Shown here piece after piece: positions 1-6,079 of a stretch of 8,131 bases of DNA. Where the stretch lies: positions 1-8,131 of the forward strand of contig NVQY01000095.1 of NCBI GenBank assembly GCA_002400675.1, in the 5' to 3' direction. A program made the translations under genes and the position numbers. The DNA is from Paracoccaceae bacterium (GTDB lineage Bacteria; Pseudomonadota; Alphaproteobacteria; Rhodobacterales; Rhodobacteraceae). Numbering within the stretch: the stretch's first letter is position 1; each line of letters starts with the position of its first letter. The notes beneath the pieces are model-generated. The model was not told the DNA's origin. It saw nothing but the letters and a program-made list of their open reading frames with translations, and ran no database searches.

Positions 1-777
1 CTACCAGCGCCGCGTCACCACCTTGACCATCAGCCCCGCGCGTCTGGCAATTTCCCCCTGCCCCAACGTGCCTGCGGCGACCCGGCCCGGATCGCGCATC
101 ACCTGTTGCAACAGCGGTTCACCCTGCCACCCTACCAACAAAGCCGGAGCCGCCTCCCGCGACACCCCCGCCCGCTTACCACGCGCCCGCGCCATCCGGT
201 CAAGGCCACCCTGCGCCAATTCGCGGATCGCATCCGGCGTGTCCTCAGGCAACGGATTGCGCCCCCCCGCGCGCAACCCGGCCACCGCGCGCAACCAATT
301 GGCCAGCCCGACCCCATAGGCAAAATCCGCAACCACCTGCGGGTCCGCCGGCCCAAGGCTTTGCACGGCGGCACCTATCAACACGCCGGTAGTCTGTTCG
401 ATATAACGTTTCATATGGGCGTCAGTTTCAAACGGATCTTTATATATATCCCAAACTCTTGCCGCGATCATCTCATCCAGATCACCGGCGCTTTTCGGGC
501 TGAGAATCCGGGCCAGCGGCGTCACTACCTCGTGCCGCCGTATCGCCCCACCCTTTGCAATTTCGCAAAGCGCATCGCGCCACCATTGCAGCCGAATCTC
601 GGCAATCATCGCCTCGCCGGTGACCCAAGGCGCGCGGGCCACCTCGACATTCATCGCATAGATCGGAAACAGCGTCGCGCGCGCACTGACCGGGGTCGCC
701 ATCACCGCCATGAACCGATCCGGGTCGGCGCGCTGCACCAATGCCGCACAGGCGGTCAGATCAGCGTCAAAGCGCAT
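1..777 (-). CDS. Squalene/phytoene synthase-family protein lacking the catalytic Asp motifs (NDUFAF6-like)
   Basis: The 258-residue product has the all-alpha squalene/phytoene synthase fold signature. The segment RLQWWRDAL (residues 62-70) is typical of the branch that includes the mitochondrial complex I assembly factor NDUFAF6 and its alphaproteobacterial relatives. True prenyl synthases carry two Asp-rich motifs that bind Mg-diphosphate. Here the first position reads YAMNVEVARAP (40-50) and the second GLANWLRAVAGLRAGG (157-172), so neither Asp cluster is present. A non-catalytic role, perhaps in respiratory complex assembly or lipid binding, is therefore inferred rather than prenyl condensation. 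I chose the ATG at 777 over a TTG at 822 because it gives the family-like N-terminus and only an 11-bp overlap with the upstream hydrolase stop. The Shine-Dalgarno is weak, which fits translational coupling. The gene is complete and ends with TAG at position 1. Family assignment is good; function is uncertain. Confidence 0.85.
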   Translation of the reverse strand: MRFDADLTACAALVQRADPDRFMAVMATPVSARATLFPIYAMNVEVARAPWVTGEAMIAEIRLQWWRDALCEIAKGGAIRRHEVVTPLARILSPKSAGDLDEMIAARVWDIYKDPFETDAHMKRYIEQTTGVLIGAAVQSLGPADPQVVADFAYGVGLANWLRAVAGLRAGGRNPLPEDTPDAIRELAQGGLDRMARARGKRAGVSREAAPALLVGWQGEPLLQQVMRDPGRVAAGTLGQGEIARRAGLMVKVVTRRW

Positions 778-1735
778 CCAGAAACGCCTGTATTTCCGGG
801 GCTGTCCCCGGCGCGTCGACAATACCCAAATGCCCGGTATCCTTGGCGATCAGATAGCGCCCCATGTCCGTCACCTGCCGCATCAGCGGCTCGTATTGAT
901 CGGCGATAAACGCCTCATCCCGGTCGCCAACCATCAAAAGGAAGGGTGGCAATGCGCTGATATCTTTCAAATAATCCATCCTTGGCGCATAAGAAACATT
1001 CATCCGAAAGCTATAGGAAGTGGTCGCCAGATGCCCCAACGGCCCATCCATCACCGCGTCCGGCATCTTGAATGAAATCACCCCAAGATAGTTCAACGCG
1101 CGAATACCAACGGCGTTCAACATGCTCAGACCAATGAGCCGCCGGGTCTGCACCGCCGCCCACCCACCGGAGTTAGCACGCGTGGTCGGCGCGTTGTATT
1201 TCAGGAACGGTGCCAGCAAGACGGCCCCGTCCAGCAACCCGCCATGCGCCCCGCCGGCAAACCTGACCACCAGCCCCCCGCCCGAGGAATGGCCAAGCAT
1301 CACCACCTTTTGCCCCGGTCGCGCACGCGCCTTGATCAGATCCGCCAGATCATCCTCTAACTGGCCAATGTAATCCACATCTCCGCGCCGCCCCGGCTGC
1401 GCCCCATGTCCGCGCAGATCCGGCACCAGCACGGTGGCACCAACATTAAGACGCGCGGCCAAGCCATTGAACTGCAATCCATTCCATCCAGACCCATGGA
1501 TCAAGATAATCAGCGGCCCCTGATCATTTTCATACTCGCGCACGGCCAATTCAAAGCCATCGCGCATCCTGACACCCATGGGTTCCGGCATCTCTATACC
1601 ATCACCCACGCCTGAAAAGTCCAGACCACCGGCACCCGAAACACCCCGCGCCGGATCCGATACGATCAACCCAAGCGCAATCCCAGCACTGACCAGCGCA
1701 AAAATCGCTGCTGTATTAAGGATCGACAGGATCAT
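767..1735 (-). CDS. Membrane-anchored alpha/beta hydrolase (serine hydrolase)
   Basis: The 322-residue protein has an alpha/beta-hydrolase core. It shows an HGSG oxyanion-type motif at 80-83, the nucleophile elbow GHSSG with Ser150, an acidic residue in VGDRDE (Asp271 or Asp273) and the catalytic His302 in TGHLG. The PDLRGHG segment (105-111) is typical of lysophospholipase/monoglyceride lipase-like members. Residues 2-24 are hydrophobic, suggesting a signal anchor that places the catalytic domain in the periplasm. The substrate cannot be read from sequence; an ester or lipid is plausible. The start is the ATG at 1735, which overlaps the cimA stop as ATGA and has a GGGGA purine run directly upstream; a TTG at 1747 was rejected. 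It overlaps the downstream squalene-synthase-like gene by 11 bp, so it is very probably co-translated with both neighbours. Confidence 0.9.
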   Translation of the reverse strand: MILSILNTAAIFALVSAGIALGLIVSDPARGVSGAGGLDFSGVGDGIEMPEPMGVRMRDGFELAVREYENDQGPLIILIHGSGWNGLQFNGLAARLNVGATVLVPDLRGHGAQPGRRGDVDYIGQLEDDLADLIKARARPGQKVVMLGHSSGGGLVVRFAGGAHGGLLDGAVLLAPFLKYNAPTTRANSGGWAAVQTRRLIGLSMLNAVGIRALNYLGVISFKMPDAVMDGPLGHLATTSYSFRMNVSYAPRMDYLKDISALPPFLLMVGDRDEAFIADQYEPLMRQVTDMGRYLIAKDTGHLGIVDAPGTAPEIQAFLDAL

Positions 1736-3348
1736 TCCCCTGCGCAATCGCGGATCAGCTTCCAGCGGATCGCATCCAAAAGCGCCTCAAAGCTGGCGTC
1801 AATGATGTTGGCCGAAACCCCCACCGTCGACCAGCGCCGCCCCTGCCCGTCCTCGGAATCGATGATCACCCGCGTTACGGCTTCGGTGCCGCCTTGGGTG
1901 ATACGCACCTTGAAATCCACCAACCGCATATCCGCCAGAATGGCCGAATACGGCCCCAGATCCTTGGCCAGCGCCTTGGCCAGCGCATTCACCGGCCCAC
2001 GGTCATTTCCGGCCTCATCCAGCGATTCACTCACCGACAGCTTTTTCTCGCCGTCGACCTTCACCACCACAACGGCTTCGGACAGGCTAACGACTTGATT
2101 ATACTTGTTCTTGCGCCGCTCGACCGTCACCTTGTACCGCTTGACCTCAAAATACTCGGGCAACTGCCCCAGCGCATCGCGCGCCAGCAACTCAAAACTC
2201 GCCTGCGCTGAATCATAAGCGTACCCCTCATCCTCGCGCACCTTGATCCGCTCAAGGATTTCGCCCAGCGCAGGGTTGCCTTTTTGCACACTCAACCCCG
2301 CCTCGGCCAACCGCTGGCGCAGATTCGATTGTCCGGCCTGATTGGACATCGGAATGATGCGCGCATTGCCGACGATTGCCGGTTCAATATGCTCGTAGGT
2401 CGCGGGATCCTTCAGAATCGCACTGGCATGCAGCCCCGCCTTATGCGCAAACGCCGACGCCCCGACAAACGGCGCCTGCTTCATCGGCACCCGGTTCAGA
2501 ATATCGTCCAGCATCCGCGCCACGCGGGTCAAGCCAGCCAATGCCTGCACGGAAATCCCGGTCTCAAACTGGCTTGCATATGGCTCTTTCAGCAACAAAA
2601 CCGGGATCAACGAGGTCAGATTGGCATTGCCGCACCGCTCGCCCAACCCGTTCAGCGTGCCCTGAACCTGCCGCGCGCCAGCAGAAATCGCCGCCAACGA
2701 TCCGGCAACGGCGTTTTCAGTGTCATTATGCGTGTGTATCCCCAGCCTCTCACCCGGAATCCCCGCCGCAATCACCTCGCCAACAATGCGCCCGATCTCT
2801 TCCGGCAAGGTACCGCCATTGGTGTCACACAACACCACCCAACGCGCCCCGGCCCCAAGCGCCGCCTGACACGCCTCAAGCGCATATGCGGGATTGGCCT
2901 TATACCCGTCAAAGAAATGCTCGGCATCAAACAACGCCTCGCGCCCCTGCCCGAAGATATGCCCAATCGAAGCGGCAATATTCGCCACATTCTCTTCCAG
3001 AGAAATGCCCAGCGCGGCGCGAACATGATACTCATGCGCCTTACCCACCAGACAAACCGCCCCGGTCCCGGCATTCATCACCGCCGCCAGCACATCATCA
3101 TTCTCAACCGAGCGCCCGGCCCTTTTGGTCATCCCAAACGCCGTCAGCCGTGCCTTTGTCTTCGGCACAACCTCAAAAAATGCGCTGTCAGTGGGATTGG
3201 CACCGGGCCATCCGCCCTCGATGTAGTCCACCCCCAACCCATCAAGCGCCCGGGCAATCTGAACCTTCTCAGCGGTGGAAAACTGCACGCCTTGGGTCTG
3301 CTGCCCATCGCGCAACGTGGTGTCATACAAATAAAGCCGCTCAACCAA
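1732..3348 (-). CDS. cimA: (R)-citramalate synthase
   Basis: This enzyme condenses pyruvate with acetyl-CoA to (R)-citramalate, the first step of the threonine-independent route to 2-oxobutanoate and isoleucine. The 538-residue product has the DRE-TIM (HMG-CoA lyase-like) barrel, with DTTLRDG at 9-15 (Arg13, Asp14), metal ligands in HTHND (His205, His207), and GERCGNAN (236-243). HKAGLHASA (302-310) follows. The C-terminal roughly 130 residues form a LeuA-type dimerisation/allosteric domain, which in the family binds isoleucine. Length and the N-terminus RLYLYDTTLRDG match CimA rather than 2-isopropylmalate synthase (LeuA). The start is a TTG at 3348 preceded by a G-rich purine tract; an in-frame TAG at 3376-3378 limits upstream extension and no ATG lies near. 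It follows cysS after 93 bp containing a palindromic repeat, and its stop overlaps the hydrolase start by 4 bp. Confidence 0.95.
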   Translation of the reverse strand: MVERLYLYDTTLRDGQQTQGVQFSTAEKVQIARALDGLGVDYIEGGWPGANPTDSAFFEVVPKTKARLTAFGMTKRAGRSVENDDVLAAVMNAGTGAVCLVGKAHEYHVRAALGISLEENVANIAASIGHIFGQGREALFDAEHFFDGYKANPAYALEACQAALGAGARWVVLCDTNGGTLPEEIGRIVGEVIAAGIPGERLGIHTHNDTENAVAGSLAAISAGARQVQGTLNGLGERCGNANLTSLIPVLLLKEPYASQFETGISVQALAGLTRVARMLDDILNRVPMKQAPFVGASAFAHKAGLHASAILKDPATYEHIEPAIVGNARIIPMSNQAGQSNLRQRLAEAGLSVQKGNPALGEILERIKVREDEGYAYDSAQASFELLARDALGQLPEYFEVKRYKVTVERRKNKYNQVVSLSEAVVVVKVDGEKKLSVSESLDEAGNDRGPVNALAKALAKDLGPYSAILADMRLVDFKVRITQGGTEAVTRVIIDSEDGQGRRWSTVGVSANIIDASFEALLDAIRWKLIRDCAGE

Positions 3349-3369
3349 TTCCCCGCCCCCCAGCTTCTT

Positions 3370-3434
3370 CTGTTGCTAAATATCCTCGGGGGGGATCGCC
3401 TGCGATCGGGGGGCAGACAGCCCCCCTCCAACAG
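3370..3434 (-). repeat. Cloverleaf-like palindromic intergenic element (cysS-cimA)
   Basis: Nested inverted repeats fill most of the cysS-cimA gap. An outer pair CTGTTG (3370-3375)/CAACAG (3429-3434) encloses a GGGGGGC/GCCCCCC hairpin (3408-3426, 5-nt loop) and a GATCGC/GCGATC palindrome (3394-3407), which is flanked by a second G run (3388-3394). On the minus strand the element ends in CCCCCCCGAGGATATTTAG. I recall similar G/C-tract palindromes with a GAG(G)-TATTT-type tail between genes of Rhodobacterales. It could act as a partial terminator, an mRNA processing/stabilising element or a dispersed repeat. There is no U-run, so a classical Rho-independent terminator is not supported. Confidence 0.6.
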
Positions 3435-3441
3435 CTGCCGC

Positions 3442-4812
3442 TCACGACACCGCCTCCAGCTTGGTGAGATCAACTTCCGGTCCGACCACAAGCACCACAC
3501 CATCCTTGCTCATGTGGACCTCGATTCCAGCGGCAACCAGGGCCGCTTTTTGCCGATCAACTTCGGCAAAGTCCTTTGTCCTGAGAGCAATCTCGCGCGC
3601 AGAGGTCAAGCGGGCCGTCAGGTCGTCCAGAATATGCCCCGGCAAACTGTCCCAGCCGCCAAGTTCCTCGCTCAACAGACCCAGCAAACCGGCGCTTGCC
3701 TTGAGGTCAGCCACTGCGCCGCTGTTTGCCAGGGCGTGCAGTTCGGAAATAGCGCCCGATGTATTAAGATCCTCGGCCAGAGCTGCCACCACCGACTCCG
3801 CCGGTTTTTCCGACGCTGTGACACCATCCGTCAGTGAACGCCATTTCCTCAGAGTCCGCGCCGCCTCTTTCGCCTTCCTCTCCGTCCAATCCATCGGCTT
3901 GCGGTAATGCGTTGACAAAAACACAAACCGGATCACCTCCCCCGGCACCCCCTGCTCCAACAGATCATGCACCGTAAAGAAATTGCCCAGTGACTTGGAC
4001 ATCTTCTTGCCCTCGACCTGCAACATCTCATTGTGCAGCCACACATTGGCAAACCCCTCGCCGGGATGCACGCAGCAGCTTTGCGCCAATTCGTTCTCGT
4101 GATGCGGGAACATCAGATCATTACCGCCGCCGTGAATATCAAAACTCGCGCCCAACAACTCGAAACTCATCGCCGAACACTCGATATGCCAGCCCGGACG
4201 CCCAAACCCCCAGGGCGAGTCCCACCCCGGCTGATCCGCCCCCGACGGCTTCCACAACACAAAATCCATCGGATTGCGTTTATACGGTGCCACCTCGACC
4301 CGCGCCCCGGCGATCATGTCATCCACCGACCGCCCCGAAAGCGCCCCATATTCCCGGTAACTTTCCACCGCGAACAACACATGCCCCTCGGCGGCGTACG
4401 CGTGCCCCGAGGCGATCAACTGTTCGATCATCGTCACCATCTGCGGCACATATTGCGTGGCGCGTGGCATCTGGTCAGGTTCAAGCGCGCCCAACGCGCC
4501 CATGTCCTCCAGAAACCAGCCAATGGTCTCTTCGGTGATCTCGCCAATCGACCGGCCACTGACGGCGGCGCGGGCGTTTATCTTGTCATCCACATCGGTA
4601 AAATTGCGCACATATTTAACGTGATCGACGCCGTACACATGGCGCAGCAACCGGTAGAGCACATCGAACACCACCACCGGGCGCGCGTTGCCCAGATGGG
4701 CGCGGTCATAGACCGTCGGCCCGCAGACATACATGCGCACATTTTCCGCATCAATCGGCGTGAACACTTCCTTTTTGCGGGTTTTCGTATTGTGCAGCTT
4801 TAGTGTCGTCAT
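3442..4812 (-). CDS. cysS: Cysteinyl-tRNA synthetase
   Basis: This class I aminoacyl-tRNA synthetase charges tRNA-Cys in the cytoplasm. The 456-residue length matches the bacterial enzyme. The HIGH-type motif is HLGN (39-42), and KMSKS lies at 270-274. The zinc ligands that discriminate cysteine are placed as in E. coli CysRS: Cys30 in YVCGPT, Cys212 in HIECSAMS, His237 and Glu241 in FPHHENE. The DALR-type anticodon-binding region occupies the C-terminal part. The start is ATG at 4812 with Shine-Dalgarno GAGGG (4820-4824) at 7-nt spacing. The upstream gap holds a short Cys-rich ORF and inverted repeats that may regulate it (separate entries). cimA follows after a palindromic repeat. Confidence 0.98.
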   Translation of the reverse strand: MTTLKLHNTKTRKKEVFTPIDAENVRMYVCGPTVYDRAHLGNARPVVVFDVLYRLLRHVYGVDHVKYVRNFTDVDDKINARAAVSGRSIGEITEETIGWFLEDMGALGALEPDQMPRATQYVPQMVTMIEQLIASGHAYAAEGHVLFAVESYREYGALSGRSVDDMIAGARVEVAPYKRNPMDFVLWKPSGADQPGWDSPWGFGRPGWHIECSAMSFELLGASFDIHGGGNDLMFPHHENELAQSCCVHPGEGFANVWLHNEMLQVEGKKMSKSLGNFFTVHDLLEQGVPGEVIRFVFLSTHYRKPMDWTERKAKEAARTLRKWRSLTDGVTASEKPAESVVAALAEDLNTSGAISELHALANSGAVADLKASAGLLGLLSEELGGWDSLPGHILDDLTARLTSAREIALRTKDFAEVDRQKAALVAAGIEVHMSKDGVVLVVGPEVDLTKLEAVS

Positions 4813-4838
4813 GTCTTATCCCTCGTGCGGCGCGTGAC

Positions 4839-4906
4839 GCGGGCTTAGCAACTTGTCCTGAAAAGTAAAATGACGAAAGCCCGGCCCGCTGGAAATCTTC
4901 AGCAGG
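4839..4906 (-). promoter_or_regulatory. Candidate cysS attenuator: competing hairpins after the Cys-rich leader ORF
   Basis: Reading the minus strand, CCTGCTG (4906-4900) pairs with CAGCGGG (4891-4885), a 7-bp stem with one G-U pair and an 8-nt loop. Its 5' arm contains the last Cys codon and part of the stop of the leader ORF. Next, CGGGCTT (4883-4877) can pair with AAGCCCG (4846-4840). Alternatively GCGGGC (4889-4884), freed if the first stem is opened by a ribosome, can pair with GCCCGC (4844-4839). The first alternative uses the same right-hand arm as the second, so they are mutually exclusive. An AT-rich run (TTTTACTTTT, 4870-4861) lies between the arms. Pairings are seen in sequence; the regulatory role is inferred. 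Confidence 0.45.
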
Positions 4907-4940
4907 TAATGCAGCCCATAATGATGCAAATCGGGTTCAT
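4899..4940 (-). CDS. Cys-rich leader peptide upstream of cysS (candidate)
   Basis: This is a 13-codon ORF reading MNPICIIMGCITC then TGA, with TGC codons at positions 5, 10 and 13. Three cysteines in 13 residues is far above the usual roughly 1 percent and is notable because the next gene is cysteinyl-tRNA synthetase, 86 nt downstream. The final Cys codon sits in the 5' arm of a hairpin, as in amino-acid leader peptides. The purine run AGGGGGG directly abuts the ATG, so Shine-Dalgarno spacing is poor. The peptide might be leaderless, or start at an in-frame GTG (4982) that overlaps the upstream dehydratase stop as GTGA and would give 27 residues. The likely role is a ribosome-stalling sensor of charged tRNA-Cys; this is inference. 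The main alternative is chance. Confidence 0.5.
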   Translation of the reverse strand: MNPICIIMGCITC

Positions 4941-4945
4941 CCCCC

Positions 4946-4974
4946 CTGATACCACGCGTGGCCCCCATAACCAA
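4946..4974 (-). promoter_or_regulatory. Possible cysS leader promoter with internal palindrome
   Basis: On the minus strand TTGGTT (4974-4969) and TATCAG (4951-4946) are separated by exactly 17 nt. They match 3 of 6 and 4 of 6 consensus sigma-70 bases. The predicted transcription start would fall at about 4939-4940, on the ATG of the Cys-rich ORF, which would make it leaderless. A perfect 10-bp palindrome, CCACGCGTGG (4952-4961), lies in the spacer and could be an operator, but one such palindrome in a region this size is not rare. This is a weak call. Confidence 0.22.
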
Positions 4975-4978
4975 GGGG

Positions 4979-5968
4979 TCACCCCTGCGCCGGTCCCACC
5001 TGCGGAGTCTTTCCCCCCAGCACGGTGGCAAACACATCCGTGTCCACATTGCCGCCGCTCAGGATCACGCCCACCTTACGCCCCTGCATCGCCGCGCGTT
5101 CCTGCATCAGGGCGGCCACGGACGCCGCCGCCGCGCCTTCGGCCACGTTGTGGGTGGCGCGAAAGATCAGCCGCATGGCCTCGGCCACCTCATCGTCAGT
5201 GACGGAAAGGATGCGATCGGCACCGGTGCGATAAATCTCAAACGCCTCTAATACGGGCACCCGCACAGCCATGCCATCGGCAAAGGTGTCGGCGCTGTCG
5301 GTGGCAATCAACCGCCCGGCCTGAACTGACCGCAACGCGCAATCGGCACGGGCGGACACCACGCCAACTATGCGGGTTTTCAGCCCCAGCGCGTCGCGCG
5401 CAGCAATCGTGCCGCAAATGCCCGAGCCACAGCCAATCGGCACATAGACCGTGTCCAGATCAGGGGCCGCCTGAAACAGCTCAAACCCATAGGTGGCCAC
5501 ACCGCGCACCAACTCGCGATGGAACGGCGGCACCACGGCCAGACCTTCGGCCTCGGCATAGCGCACTGCTTCTTCGCGGGCGGTGTCGAAATCATCGCCG
5601 AATTCCACCAGATCGGCCCCAAACGCGCGCATGGCCGCGTTCTTTTCCACCGAATTGCCGTGCGGCACATAAATCCGCGCCGTCAGACCGGCGGCCAGCG
5701 CGGCGCGGGTCTGGCTTTGGCCGTGATTGCCACGGGTCGCGGTGCTGATGCCGCGTTTTTCCGGATGGGCGCGGCGCAGCCAGTCGATAAAGGTCAGCCC
5801 TCCGCGCACCTTAAAGGCCCCAGTGGGGGCGTGGTTTTCATGTTTGACCAGAACCTGCGCACCCACGGCCTGCGACAACACCGGCCAGACATGTTGCGGT
5901 GTGGCGGGCATTGAGGCGTGAACAAGGCGCGTGGCCTGTTCCAGTTCCTGACGGGTAAACAGGGTCAT
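4979..5968 (-). CDS. PLP-dependent enzyme of the threonine dehydratase family
   Basis: The 329-residue fold-type II PLP enzyme resembles threonine/serine dehydratases, which deaminate threonine to 2-oxobutanoate or serine to pyruvate. Lys53 in TGAFKVRGG is the expected PLP Schiff-base lysine. TRGNHGQS (78-85) is the substrate/cofactor Asn loop, GCGSG (179-183) is the phosphate-binding loop (usually GGGGL), and SGGNVD (304-309) lies near the PLP pyridine nitrogen. There is no C-terminal ACT-like regulatory domain, so it matches short catabolic-type enzymes rather than the roughly 500-residue biosynthetic IlvA. I chose the ATG at 5968 over one at 6025 because a GGAG Shine-Dalgarno precedes it at suitable spacing and the N-terminus then matches the family. 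Serine racemase or hydroxy-amino-acid dehydratase activity is also possible. It is divergent from the aminotransferase and lies 166 bp before cysS. Confidence 0.85.
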   Translation of the reverse strand: MTLFTRQELEQATRLVHASMPATPQHVWPVLSQAVGAQVLVKHENHAPTGAFKVRGGLTFIDWLRRAHPEKRGISTATRGNHGQSQTRAALAAGLTARIYVPHGNSVEKNAAMRAFGADLVEFGDDFDTAREEAVRYAEAEGLAVVPPFHRELVRGVATYGFELFQAAPDLDTVYVPIGCGSGICGTIAARDALGLKTRIVGVVSARADCALRSVQAGRLIATDSADTFADGMAVRVPVLEAFEIYRTGADRILSVTDDEVAEAMRLIFRATHNVAEGAAAASVAALMQERAAMQGRKVGVILSGGNVDTDVFATVLGGKTPQVGPAQG

Positions 5969-6079
5969 TGGTCGCTCCGGTGTTGGACAGATATGTGGGG
6001 AACAGAAAATCACGCTTGGGCGCATTTCACAACGCCATTTCGATTGACAGAGCGCACAAGAATATGTCTCGTGCCGCGC
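5969..6079. promoter_or_regulatory. Divergent promoter region (dehydratase / aminotransferase)
   Basis: The 111-bp gap between two divergent genes must hold promoters for both. On the plus strand a perfect TTGACA (6044-6049) is present, but the hexamer 17 nt downstream (TCTCGT, 6067-6072) is a poor -10. If TTGACA is used, transcription would start at about 6079, on the ATG of the aminotransferase. On the minus strand TTGTGA followed after 17 nt by TTTTCT is a weak candidate for the dehydratase gene. No convincing operator palindrome was seen. Confidence 0.35.

Noticed and set aside
438..450. AT-rich patch (TTTATATATATCC) as a promoter
   Set aside because: It lies inside the coding sequence of the first gene, whose frame and protein family continue through it; there is no matching -35 or downstream gene.
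778..822. TTG start for the squalene-synthase-like gene
   Set aside because: It would extend the overlap with the hydrolase to 56 bp and add an Arg-rich segment not typical of the family.
2284..3837. Very long plus-strand open frame antisense to cimA and cysS
   Set aside because: It runs opposite two certain genes, shows the Arg/His/Pro/Gln-rich composition typical of antisense frames in GC-rich DNA, and has no family motif.
4816..4968. A 50-codon minus-strand frame starting at ATG 4968 and ending 3 nt before the cysS start
   Set aside because: Its position would fit an operon gene, but it has no Shine-Dalgarno and no recognisable motif, and it overlaps the Cys-rich ORF in another frame. 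It is kept as an alternative reading of the gap, not as a gene.
4974..4986. AGGGG-TCA-CCCCT inverted repeat at the dehydratase stop codon as a terminator
   Set aside because: The stem is only 5 bp with a 3-nt loop and is not followed by a T run on either strand.
5969..6025. Longer start (ATG 6025) for the threonine dehydratase-family gene
   Set aside because: The ATG at 5968 has a GGAG ribosome binding site and gives the expected N-terminus; the extra 19 residues look non-family.
5918..6079. N-terminal extension of the aminotransferase to ATG 5918
   Set aside because: It would overlap the start of the divergent dehydratase gene, and family members begin at the position equivalent to 6080.
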